From: a bacterium
GTDB lineage: Bacteria > Zhuqueibacterota > QNDG01 > DSAB01
Direction: 5' to 3'
NCBI GenBank assembly: GCA_016931965.1
Contig: JAFGDT010000098.1
Coordinates: forward strand, 52,093-116,092
DNA: 64,000 nucleotides
The notes beneath the pieces are model-generated. The model searched no databases. It saw only the letters and a program-made list of their open reading frames with translations, and was not told the DNA's origin. A program made the translations under genes and the position numbers. Each line of letters starts with the position of its first letter. The first letter of the stretch is position 1. Of the stretch, positions 1 through 8,174 are shown one piece after another.

Positions 1-1987
1 TTAAAGATAGATTCGGGATATAGGTTTCATTGATAACATTATCAAAAGATACAACACCAGTGAGATAATTGGTAAAACCCGGTTTCTTGGGGCAATTAAA
101 ACTGTTGTGCAATACGCCACGTCTCAGATCTGCATCAATCAAAAGAGTTTTTGATTTCTGTTGGGCCATTGTAATAGCCAAATTCGCCGCAGTAAATGAT
201 TTACCCTCTCCGGGTGAAACACTTCCAATAGCAATAGACCGAATAGGACCAATATTCTTTGAAAAAATAAGATTTGTACGTAATGACCGGTAAGCCTCAC
301 CCACAGGTGTTGGGGAATAATCATGCGTCACAATTTGTGAACTGATACTCTTCGCCTTCTCAGAATCCTGAAGTTCATAATCATCAAATTTGACTTTGGG
401 AATAACACCCAACAGAGGCAGTTTCAAGTAACGTTTTACATCCTGGTGTGTTCTGATCCTTTTATCTGCTATCTCCCAGATAACGGCCATCACAATCCCG
501 AGGAGAAATCCCAATACAGCTCCCATAAAGGCTTTGGTGATTTTATCTCCGGTTCGCGGAGCCGAAGGAGGTAAAGCTGGATCAATGACGTATGCATTTT
601 CTGAAATAACAGCCTCAGACAGCTCAGCTTCTGTAAATTGCCTGAGATACAAATTGTATATATCCTCATTGACTCTCCTCTGCCTTTCAAGTTTAATCAA
701 TTTCAAATCCTCTTCAGGAAACGTATCCAATTCTTTTTGAAGTTCTTCCATCTGATCTTCGATTTGAGTAATCTGTCTATCCAATTCTATTAATTTATTC
801 TTCGCCAATGATACAATCCTATCTTCAAGAAATAACAATCTCGCATTACTTTCAATAACTTCTGGGTTCGTTTCTGGCAAATCTCTGTCCCAACGCAATC
901 CTCTTATGAATTGCCTTTCATCTTCATATTGTTGTCTGATCAATTCCATATCGGAATCACCATCAAAAACCTCATTTTGAGCGATTTGTCTATATACATA
1001 AGGCGCATCGATATCCATATTAAAATCGGCGGATGTAAAATCCATCAGTCCCAAACAAAAAATCAATTCATTGCGGAAAGTAGCCAATCTTGTACTGTCA
1101 CCATGTATTGCATTTAATCGATTGATTGTATCCTGTGTTTCTTGGTCAAGTCCCATTAAGTGTTCATTTCTGAAAGCTTTCAGTTGGCTGTCGTATTTAT
1201 CGAGCTCTTGTTGCACCACTCTTAATTGATTTTCTAGAAAATTACTAAAAGCACGACTATTTTCATCCCTCATTTCAGAACTTTTCTCTATTAAGATTTC
1301 GGCCAACATATTTACAGTTTGAGCCAAAAGTACTGGATCTCGATCCGCTAAGTAGATACCAATTTGATTATTTAAAGGTGGATTTGACCAAATACTTAAT
1401 CTCGACTGAAGCGATCGTGAAGTCGATTGAAAGTGATGAATCCTAAAAGTCACATCTGTGTGATTGATCACTGCGTTTGGATTTAAGGAGAAAGAAAATC
1501 CATTGTAAGATACAGTATCTTCAATAAAGCGTTCAACTTGGAGGCTGTCCAACAGATCTGATTCAAAATACAAGGCACAGATGTTCGTAGGATAAAAACG
1601 CAATGTATAAGTTCCTGGCACGGGTTCTTTCGTTGTCGAAAAGATTTTAAAAACATCCTGTCGGTTAATGAATGGTTGATCTTCCTGCTGAATCAACTCA
1701 ACCGCCAATCCGAGTGTTGCAGTCACCTCTTCGGCAAATGTACGGCTCTGCAACCGTGCAATACGGCTTTGTACAAGACTTTCCGGAACACCCCCAATAT
1801 TTTCAAAGTGGATAATTACCTCGGTATCATAAATGGGTGGTTGTCTTTTCAAATAAAGAACCCATGGAATAGTAATCCCTAAAAAAGCAATTCCAATTAA
1901 CCACCACCTCCGAATGATTCCCTTTAAATATCGAGAAAAATCAATACTTTCTTCACTTTCAACCGGATCTTCAAAAAAATTATCCAT
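1..1987 (-). CDS. Wzc-like chain-length determinant / tyrosine kinase (3' end cut by window)
   Basis: Inner-membrane protein predicted to control polysaccharide chain length and export. The frame is open from the ATG at 1987 to the window edge, giving about 662 residues without its C-terminus. Residues 28-47 form a first membrane segment, followed by a Wzz-like periplasmic region. A long coiled-coil stretch leads to the PPSAPRTG motif typical of the GNVR region and a second membrane segment (about 485-507). A cytoplasmic BY-kinase-type ATPase follows, with Walker A GEGKS at 593-597 and an A' motif LLIDADLR. The tyrosine-rich tail, if present, lies outside the window, so kinase activity cannot be judged. 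The SLBB export gene ends 40 bp upstream, as in Wza-Wzc operons. Family call confident; the polymer is unknown. Confidence 0.9.
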   Translation of the reverse strand, partial: MDNFFEDPVESEESIDFSRYLKGIIRRWWLIGIAFLGITIPWVLYLKRQPPIYDTEVIIHFENIGGVPESLVQSRIARLQSRTFAEEVTATLGLAVELIQQEDQPFINRQDVFKIFSTTKEPVPGTYTLRFYPTNICALYFESDLLDSLQVERFIEDTVSYNGFSFSLNPNAVINHTDVTFRIHHFQSTSRSLQSRLSIWSNPPLNNQIGIYLADRDPVLLAQTVNMLAEILIEKSSEMRDENSRAFSNFLENQLRVVQQELDKYDSQLKAFRNEHLMGLDQETQDTINRLNAIHGDSTRLATFRNELIFCLGLMDFTSADFNMDIDAPYVYRQIAQNEVFDGDSDMELIRQQYEDERQFIRGLRWDRDLPETNPEVIESNARLLFLEDRIVSLAKNKLIELDRQITQIEDQMEELQKELDTFPEEDLKLIKLERQRRVNEDIYNLYLRQFTEAELSEAVISENAYVIDPALPPSAPRTGDKITKAFMGAVLGFLLGIVMAVIWEIADKRIRTHQDVKRYLKLPLLGVIPKVKFDDYELQDSEKAKSISSQIVTHDYSPTPVGEAYRSLRTNLIFSKNIGPIRSIAIGSVSPGEGKSFTAANLAITMAQQKSKTLLIDADLRRGVLHNSFNCPKKPGFTNYLTGVVSFDNVINETYIPNLSL

Positions 1988-2027
1988 TCCAACTCCTCAT
2001 AATGTATCCAAACGGGACAACGGTTGA

Positions 2028-2741
2028 TCACCAATATCCTGATCTCAATCTAAGATAAAGCAAAACCATTGAGGCAAGAAGATTGATGATATTGATATAA
2101 AAATAGAAATCCATCCGACCCTGAGCAGGAGCAATAATTTGATCCCCCGATTCTATACCTGCATCTTCGAGTGAATACCCTTCCTCGAAGCTTTCCAGCA
2201 GATTTTTTTTCACAACCTTACCCCCTCTTTCCACCACCATACCTGATAAGTCACAATTGTACGTCGGCCCACCAGCCAATGTAACCAGATCATGAAGCGA
2301 AGCGGATGGATCAATACGATAAGCTCCTGGTCTTTGAAAAGCACCCTGCATCGTCACCCGAATCAGGGGGCGAACACTGACATAGAGATTTTTCATGTAT
2401 GCTTCAAGTTTCTCCCTCAGGCTTTGCATCAGCTCAACCTCCGTTAATCCGCTCACCCGTACTTCTCCAATAAGTGGCATAATAATATAACCCCTTGAAT
2501 CAATTCCATAATCACCGCTCAGGATATCATTACCCACCGCTTCCAGATCCAATTTCATGACCTGGATCCTAACAGCATCTCCTGGTCGAAAAATAGTCAA
2601 CGTCTTGGCGGTATTACTCCATTGATAATCGGTCGTCAATTGTGCATTCAACAGTGATGAAAATGATCCTCCTAACAGAAATTGACCTATGATAAAATAT
2701 TTAAAAACAATCCGCATGATGTTACATTTAGGAACAGACAT
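2028..2741 (-). CDS. Wza-like polysaccharide biosynthesis/export protein (SLBB)
   Basis: Predicted periplasmic or outer-membrane polysaccharide export protein. A signal peptide covers roughly residues 9-33 and ends LLNAQ. The Poly_export region (about 50-110) contains the typical stretch GDAVRIQVMKLD followed by DSRGYIIMPLIGEV. An SLBB-like beta-grasp domain follows (RVTMQGAFQRPGAY). The protein ends in a hydrophobic segment (about 208-230) that could be a membrane anchor, unlike a typical lipoprotein Wza. The start at 2741 is supported by GGAAGG about 9 nt upstream; an in-frame Met 8 codons later would suit the signal peptide but has no Shine-Dalgarno sequence. Probably co-transcribed with the Wzc-like gene from the sigma54-like site at 2793-2808. 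Confidence 0.88.
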   Translation of the reverse strand: MSVPKCNIMRIVFKYFIIGQFLLGGSFSSLLNAQLTTDYQWSNTAKTLTIFRPGDAVRIQVMKLDLEAVGNDILSGDYGIDSRGYIIMPLIGEVRVSGLTEVELMQSLREKLEAYMKNLYVSVRPLIRVTMQGAFQRPGAYRIDPSASLHDLVTLAGGPTYNCDLSGMVVERGGKVVKKNLLESFEEGYSLEDAGIESGDQIIAPAQGRMDFYFYINIINLLASMVLLYLRLRSGYW

Positions 2742-2792
2742 TCATAAATCCCTTCCGTGTTTAATTATAATTACACAAATCCATTAAATTAT

Positions 2793-2808
2793 TGCAAATA
2801 ATATACCA
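2793..2808 (-). promoter_or_regulatory. Candidate sigma54 (-24/-12) promoter for polysaccharide export genes
   Basis: On the minus strand the sequence reads TGGTATATTATTTGCAA, with GG and GC exactly 10 nt apart as in the RpoN consensus TGGCAC-N5-TTGCW. The -12 box matches well and the -24 box partly. It lies about 50 nt before the export gene start. Inference from motif only. Confidence 0.45.
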
Positions 2809-2830
2809 TGAAAAGACACCCTAATTCTAT

Positions 2831-2861
2831 AAAAAAACATCCGTTGAACTCACCGGATGTT
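2831..2861 (-). terminator. Rho-independent terminator after the STAS gene
   Basis: Read on the minus strand, an 8-bp stem (AACATCCG paired with CGGATGTT) with a 10-nt loop is followed directly by seven T. It sits 36 bp past the STAS gene stop and before the polysaccharide export promoter, so it separates the two transcription units. Confidence 0.8.
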
Positions 2862-2896
2862 ATGATCATTCCTGTTCCTAATTCACCACTTCTCAT

Positions 2897-3601
2897 TTAA
2901 CGAGAACGATAAAAACGATACCGTTTTCCCTTCGTTTCGAGATTCAACTTTTTAAGGAGCGAATACATTCGAAACCAACCAATCTGAACCAAACCATATT
3001 TTTTCGTTCTTAATTGTTCACAAATCCCCTTGGTCCCCCAAAATGGATTCTCGATAACAATCATTTTGATTTTTTCCATTAATGGCAAATCTTTTAATGG
3101 AATCGTTGGATTTGATGAATGGGTGTTTGTCCTCTTCTGCGCGTATTTGAGAGCAGTGACAGCTTGGATATTTGAAAAATCTGAAGGTTCTTTTTTAATT
3201 GGTTGTCTTAATTCAAAATCTATATTTGAGATATCAATTCCACGGATAATGTCAAACTCGTCTATAGCCTCTTCTATCGAATCGTAATAGTTGAGAATTT
3301 TATTAAATTCCAACATTTCAAATACTTCAAAGACTTCATAACTCATTTGAACGATCTTTAAATCCCCTCCCCGATCCTTGATATTTTTTATCTCACTCAC
3401 AAAAACACCCCACCCTGCACTACTGATATAGGTAACCCCTCCGAGATCTGCAATAATGAGGTATTTTTTTTCCTTTATTAGTTTCTCAATAACTCTTGCC
3501 AATTCCTGGCAAGTTGTTGTATCCACATATCCTAAAATCGTTATCAAAGCAATATCAAATCGTGCACCGACATCATTGACTGAGATCTTAATTCCCTGCA
3601 T
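2897..3601 (-). CDS. STAS-domain protein with C-terminal HTH/transposase-like tail
   Basis: Residues 1-115 form a STAS domain of the anti-sigma-factor-antagonist type. The motif DLGGVTYISSAGWGVF (about 52-67) is where SpoIIAA/RsbV proteins carry their phosphorylated serine. A linker of about 55 residues follows. Residues about 172-234 (MEKIKMIVIENPFWGTKGIC... through KKLNLETKGKRYRFYRSR) resemble the helix-turn-helix region that precedes the DDE domain in IS3-type transposases. That catalytic domain is absent. The combination suggests a partner-switching regulator with a nucleic-acid or protein-binding tail; the second function is inference. Monocistronic by appearance, with its own terminator. 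No anti-sigma kinase or phosphatase gene is nearby. Confidence 0.75.
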   Translation of the reverse strand: MQGIKISVNDVGARFDIALITILGYVDTTTCQELARVIEKLIKEKKYLIIADLGGVTYISSAGWGVFVSEIKNIKDRGGDLKIVQMSYEVFEVFEMLEFNKILNYYDSIEEAIDEFDIIRGIDISNIDFELRQPIKKEPSDFSNIQAVTALKYAQKRTNTHSSNPTIPLKDLPLMEKIKMIVIENPFWGTKGICEQLRTKKYGLVQIGWFRMYSLLKKLNLETKGKRYRFYRSR

Positions 3602-3659
3602 GAATATCCTTTATTGATCAAAAATAAACAACCTATGATTAAAAGAAATTGATTACAAT

Positions 3660-5147
3660 TTATTTTTTCCTTGAAATGCATTTACTGTATAATTGAATAT
3701 ACTTCTTTGATGAAATATTCCATGAAAAATCTTCTCGCATACCGTTTTTCATAATTTTAAACCATAGCTTTTTATTTGAATAGGTGGCTACAGCTCGTTT
3801 AACGGCTCTTAAAACATCACTGCCATTGAAACGGTTAAAAACAAAACCTGTTCCCTTCCCAGTTTCTGGATGAAACGTCTTTATTGAATTGTATTCCTCT
3901 CCCTTTGAATATACAATAGGGACACTACCATATTTTAGACAAGACAATTGATCTAATCCATGTGTATCATATTTTGAAGGAACAAGAACAATATCTGCCC
4001 CTGCTTTAATAAGATGGGCTGTTGAAAGATCATAAACCAGATCAATTCCCAATCGATCACTATATTTTTTCTTGACCTGCTTAAAAAACTGATAATAGGC
4101 TTTAATCTCTTGTCCGATAAGAATTAAAACAATATTCATCTCCATCAACTTGCCAATGATCTTTTTCATGAGTGCCAAGCCTTCATCATCTATTATATTG
4201 GAGATAATAGCGAGTACAGCCGTCTCCTCAGAATAAGGAATATGATATTTTTCTAAAAGAGCACGTTTATTCTGTTGTTTACTGCCAATGTCTTTAATAC
4301 CATACTTAAAGGGTATCAAATTATCGACTTCAGGATTCCAAACACTATAATCGATTCCACTTGAAATACTGTAATATTTTTCACGACGGGAATTGAGTAC
4401 TTCCTCCATGTTATACTTGTTATTTTTGTTCGGCTGATGCGGTGTGCTATACTTGTTGCTCACGATATTAACTGCATCGGCATAAACAATTCCCGCTTTT
4501 AAAAAACTGCAGTGCCCATGAAATTCAATACCACTTCCTGGAAAAACAAAATTTCCATTGACACCCATATACGACAGACAATTTGGATGAAAGTTCCCCT
4601 GAGAATTAAAATTATGGACGGTAAAAAGTGAGGAAGTATGATGAAAAAAGGGATTGTCCTTATTCATTGTTTTGAGAAAAAAGGGTATCAAACCGGACTG
4701 CCAATCATTACAGTGAATGACATCAGGTTGCCATTGCAGTTTCGTCAACGTTTCCAAAACACCCTTGGAAAAAAGAATAAATCGACGGTCATTATCTTGA
4801 TAATCTTTCCCGTTTTTATTATCCACATAGAGGCCATCCCTAAAAAAAAATGGTTTATAATCAATAAAATATATTTGCACTTTCGAATTTGGAAGAAAAG
4901 CCGATTTTACATTGATGCGGACGGTCTCATCTCCCAGAGGGACATCAATATCTTGAAGTCGAATCACATCGCGAAGAACATACTTGCGCTCATTCACAAT
5001 TCGATATTGTGGTGTAATGACGCGCACATCATGTCCCAAATCCTTTAAGGCTTTTGGAAGCGCTCCTCCCACATTTCCCAGCTCGCCCGTATTGGTAAAT
5101 GGAGCGACCTCTGAAAAGACCATTAATATTTTGAGCATACTCTTCAT
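3660..5147 (-). CDS. Glycogen-synthase-like GT5 protein with degenerate active site
   Basis: A full-length (495 aa) GT-B protein that aligns along the glycogen/starch synthase family: N-terminal MLKILMVFSEVAPF, HCNDWQSGL, FTVHNF (retaining H178), SFLKAGIVYADAVNIVS, SGIDYSVWNP, and a C-terminal GTGFVF. The residues that define activity are changed. KTGGL is NTGEL (19-23). The SRxxxQKG motif reads SNIIDDEG (316-323), losing the Arg and Lys. EPCGLxQ reads DTHGLDQ (394-400). By the known roles of E. coli GlgA K15, R300, K305 and E377, it may not make glucan from ADP-glucose; it could be a pseudoenzyme or a divergent transferase. Start 5147 is supported by GAGGGG 5 nt upstream. No other glycogen gene is near. 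Confidence 0.75.
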   Translation of the reverse strand: MKSMLKILMVFSEVAPFTNTGELGNVGGALPKALKDLGHDVRVITPQYRIVNERKYVLRDVIRLQDIDVPLGDETVRINVKSAFLPNSKVQIYFIDYKPFFFRDGLYVDNKNGKDYQDNDRRFILFSKGVLETLTKLQWQPDVIHCNDWQSGLIPFFLKTMNKDNPFFHHTSSLFTVHNFNSQGNFHPNCLSYMGVNGNFVFPGSGIEFHGHCSFLKAGIVYADAVNIVSNKYSTPHQPNKNNKYNMEEVLNSRREKYYSISSGIDYSVWNPEVDNLIPFKYGIKDIGSKQQNKRALLEKYHIPYSEETAVLAIISNIIDDEGLALMKKIIGKLMEMNIVLILIGQEIKAYYQFFKQVKKKYSDRLGIDLVYDLSTAHLIKAGADIVLVPSKYDTHGLDQLSCLKYGSVPIVYSKGEEYNSIKTFHPETGKGTGFVFNRFNGSDVLRAVKRAVATYSNKKLWFKIMKNGMREDFSWNISSKKYIQLYSKCISRKK

Positions 5148-5211
5148 AAATTCCCCTCAAATGACCCTATCGATATACTGTAAAATAAAGAAGGCGCCAC
5201 CCACCCCAATC

Positions 5212-6030
5212 TCACTGCAGTTCCGATATATACCGGTTGGCCTGACTAACATATTCACTTGTGGGATAATTATCAATTAGCTTCTGAAACTCTCTTATTG
5301 CTCTTTCATTATCGTTTAAGCGGGCATAACAGAGTCCCAACTTTAACTGAGCATCAGCATCTTTATTCGAATTGGAAAAAGAAAACACTTTTTCAAAAGA
5401 AACAATGGCCTGTTGATATTGTCCCAAACCGTAATAGCATTCCCCAATCCAATATTGACAGTTATCCGAAAGGGTATGCCTGCTGTTTACGGTTAAAAGA
5501 TCTTCAAATTGCTGAATGGCTTCTCTGTAATTACGAGAATTATATTCTTTAAGAGCAATATTATAGCGATCGGTAAACGTCGTTGCTTGTAATACGGGCT
5601 CTACACTTTCTCGAGATTGGGTTGTGCTTTGTGTAGTCCCTTGTTGTCCTGAAGAAGACACACTTTCTCTTTGAGCTGTCGTTCCTGCGAGACTTGACTC
5701 TTGCGCTTGAAGCACTTCTTGTTCACTTTCCAATTGCTGAATCTTCGATTCAATACTGGATCTATCTGTTGCTGTTTGTTGATTGGTGGCTGGTTTGGTT
5801 TCTTCTGTGACTCCCAATAATCTCAAAACGTCATCTTCTGCGATCGTTTCTTCCTCTGTGGTTCTTGCCTTTGTATCTGTCAATCCAAGGAGCTCATCAA
5901 TATCTGCTACACTTTCTACTTCTGTTTCCTGCTGTGTTGTACTTCCCGTTGTAGCACATCCGATAAACCATATTAGACTGCATGTAATAAAGCTCATAAA
6001 AAATAAACGCATATATTTCATTGTATCCAT
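5212..6030 (-). CDS. TPR-repeat lipoprotein (YbgF/BamD-like)
   Basis: Predicted lipoprotein with a hydrophobic leader ending in lipobox FIGC, then a Ser/Thr/Glu/Gln-rich low-complexity linker of about 140 residues. The C-terminal third carries three tetratricopeptide units (NIALKEYNSRNYREAIQQF, CQYWIGECYYGLGQYQQAI, LGLCYARLNDNERAIREFQK), like CpoB/YbgF or the BamD family. These proteins act as scaffolds in the periplasm. The start is placed at 6030 because AGGAG lies 8 nt upstream; an in-frame ATG 18 nt further up would place that Shine-Dalgarno inside the gene. It lies 69 bp after lgt and may be the last gene of the purH-mre operon. Function otherwise unknown. Confidence 0.8.
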   Translation of the reverse strand: MDTMKYMRLFFMSFITCSLIWFIGCATTGSTTQQETEVESVADIDELLGLTDTKARTTEEETIAEDDVLRLLGVTEETKPATNQQTATDRSSIESKIQQLESEQEVLQAQESSLAGTTAQRESVSSSGQQGTTQSTTQSRESVEPVLQATTFTDRYNIALKEYNSRNYREAIQQFEDLLTVNSRHTLSDNCQYWIGECYYGLGQYQQAIVSFEKVFSFSNSNKDADAQLKLGLCYARLNDNERAIREFQKLIDNYPTSEYVSQANRYISELQ

Positions 6031-6099
6031 GGCCCCTTCTCCTCTCATTCTTAAATCTGAAGATTTGATCCTTTAATGTATTGAAAATAATTGAAAAAA

Positions 6100-6915
6100 T
6101 CAAGATTTTTTCAAACCTAATGATCTATCTTTTTTCAATTTGATAAATAAAATAAGCCCAATCAAAAACATGAAAAAAGAAATCAACTGATTGAACGTTA
6201 ATGTTAATCCTATAAAGCGAAATGTAACCGAAGCTTCATAATAACGAACAAAATCGACTGCAAAACGGAATATCCCATAAAGTATAAAAAATAGGGAAGA
6301 TAAAAGGCCATCTACACGGGGTTTTCTATCAAACAAGAGAAGAGCGCATAAAATAATCAAACCGTAAAGTGAAGAATATAACTGGGTAGGATGAATGGGT
6401 TGAGAAGGAAAAGTCACTCCTGCCGGACTTCTTAAGGGAAAAACAACAGCCCAAGGTAAATCACATGTTTTGCCATAACAACATCCGGCCAAAAAACAAC
6501 CAATGCGGGTTAAGAAAATGCCAAGAGCAAACGAAGGTGCAAAGACATCAAAAAGTCGTAAAACCGGAATTTTTTTTCTTCGACAATATAGAAAAATAGC
6601 CAAAAGAGCCAGGACAACACCACCCAACATCGATGTTCCCCCAATGCCAATCTCTCCCGAGCTCTGGATAGGATTAAATGTATCGGTCCAATGTCCCCGA
6701 AATTCATCCACATGTGTCACAACATAAAGTAATCGAGACCCAACAATGGCACAAATAACCACGATGATAGACACATCCATCACATGGTTACGCTCAAGAT
6801 TTCGTTTCTTAACCCGATATATGGACCAATAGATCCCTATCAAAAAGGAAAGGGCCAACATAAGACCATAGGAGTGAATCTGAAATCTGCCAAAACTGAT
6901 CAATGTGGGATACAT
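6100..6915 (-). CDS. lgt: Prolipoprotein diacylglyceryl transferase
   Basis: Transfers diacylglycerol from phosphatidylglycerol to the lipobox cysteine of prolipoproteins in the inner membrane. The polytopic protein carries the Lgt signature around LTRIGCFLAGCCYGKTCDLPW and the HPTQLYSSLYGL motif near the C-terminal half. The position that is often His in the HGG/YGG loop reads MLGG here. The start is put at 6915 (MYPTLISFG) because GGAGG is 10 nt upstream; the ORF's first ATG is only 1 nt from that site. The gene lies 26 bp after rodA, probably in the same operon, and its substrates include several lipoproteins in this window. Confidence 0.93.
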   Translation of the reverse strand: MYPTLISFGRFQIHSYGLMLALSFLIGIYWSIYRVKKRNLERNHVMDVSIIVVICAIVGSRLLYVVTHVDEFRGHWTDTFNPIQSSGEIGIGGTSMLGGVVLALLAIFLYCRRKKIPVLRLFDVFAPSFALGIFLTRIGCFLAGCCYGKTCDLPWAVVFPLRSPAGVTFPSQPIHPTQLYSSLYGLIILCALLLFDRKPRVDGLLSSLFFILYGIFRFAVDFVRYYEASVTFRFIGLTLTFNQLISFFMFLIGLILFIKLKKDRSLGLKKS

Positions 6916-6941
6916 AATTATCATTCCTCCCTATAATGAGA

Positions 6942-8174
6942 TTAATACTTATACCGCTGACTGGATACATTCATGGCCAAACCCATGAGGATTAAAGTCA
7001 TGAAAAGTGAAGATCCTCCATAACTTAGAAAAGGAAGAGGCAATCCTGTGATGGGCACAAGCCCAACCGTCATACCAATATTCACAAAAAATTGAAAAGC
7101 AAGAATAGAAACAGATCCAGTGACCACCAAACCAGCGAAATCATTTCGTGCTGTTCTTGCTATGTGGAGCAGATGATAAAAGAGAAATAAAAACAATGTC
7201 AAAGCCACCATAACACCAAGAAATCCAAACTCTTCCCCAAAAACAGAAAAAATAAAATCTGTATGTTGCTCCGGCAAAAAGCGAAGTTGAGTTTGCGACC
7301 CTTGCATAAAACCTTTACCCAAAATATTTCCCGAACCGATGGCCACTCTGGATTGAATGGCTTGATATGCCGCTCCGTGAGGATCCGTCTTTATCCCTAA
7401 AAAAATGAGAATACGTTGCTGTTGATACGGCTCAAACGTTGACCACACAACAGGTGCCAGTAAACCTAAAAAAAGACTGATACCTGTGATACATAACCTT
7501 TTCCACCATCGAATTTTTTTAATAAAGAATCCTGCCCATAATATAACCAAAAAACCAATAAAACTGAAAAGATGAAAACCCGATACCAAAGCAAAAAAAG
7601 GAACAAACAGATAAAATATGATTTTCCATGTAATACCTGCCCATACGACCATAAAAACAAAAATGGCAAAAAATACAGATGCGGTACCTACGTCAGGTTG
7701 TTTTAAAATCAAAAGAACAGGCAAAATGATCAAACTCAAAGCAATGAGAAACTGTCTCCAATTTAAATGACCCTCCTTTTTTTGAGATAAATAATGTGCA
7801 AGTGCAAGCACTGTGGCCACTTTTGACAATTCAGAGGGCTGAAATTGGAAACTTCCAAAGGAAATCCAGCGATGAACCTGTCCGGACGAAGCAAACAGAA
7901 CAACCAACAAAAGAACAAGAGAGAATAGGTACCCTATATATGCACCCCGAAAGAACAACTGAAACGGTATGAATAAAATAATAATAAATAGAATAAATCC
8001 CAAACAAAACCATACAATTTGTTTCTCGAAATCCGTAGACAGAGAAACTGTTTCTCTACCTGCCATAATGCTGTAGAGACAGAGAAATCCGATAAAAAGA
8101 AGAGACAACATCTCTAATAAGAGAACGTAATCCAACGATAAATTTTTTAACCGACTGATATACTGTCTCTTCAT
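6942..8174 (-). CDS. rodA: RodA, SEDS peptidoglycan glycosyltransferase
   Basis: Polymerises lipid II during cell elongation, together with PBP2. A 410-residue protein with about ten membrane segments and SEDS-family motifs: FQPSELSKVATVLALA, KQPDVGTASVF, the loop FLPEQHTDFIFSVFGEEFG and the C-terminal GLPLPFLSYGGSSL. The start ATG overlaps the mrdA stop in an ATGA, giving translational coupling with its transpeptidase partner. The adjacent mreB, mreC and mreD complete the elongasome. Confidence 0.95.
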   Translation of the reverse strand: MKRQYISRLKNLSLDYVLLLEMLSLLFIGFLCLYSIMAGRETVSLSTDFEKQIVWFCLGFILFIIILFIPFQLFFRGAYIGYLFSLVLLLVVLFASSGQVHRWISFGSFQFQPSELSKVATVLALAHYLSQKKEGHLNWRQFLIALSLIILPVLLILKQPDVGTASVFFAIFVFMVVWAGITWKIIFYLFVPFFALVSGFHLFSFIGFLVILWAGFFIKKIRWWKRLCITGISLFLGLLAPVVWSTFEPYQQQRILIFLGIKTDPHGAAYQAIQSRVAIGSGNILGKGFMQGSQTQLRFLPEQHTDFIFSVFGEEFGFLGVMVALTLFLFLFYHLLHIARTARNDFAGLVVTGSVSILAFQFFVNIGMTVGLVPITGLPLPFLSYGGSSLFMTLILMGLAMNVSSQRYKY

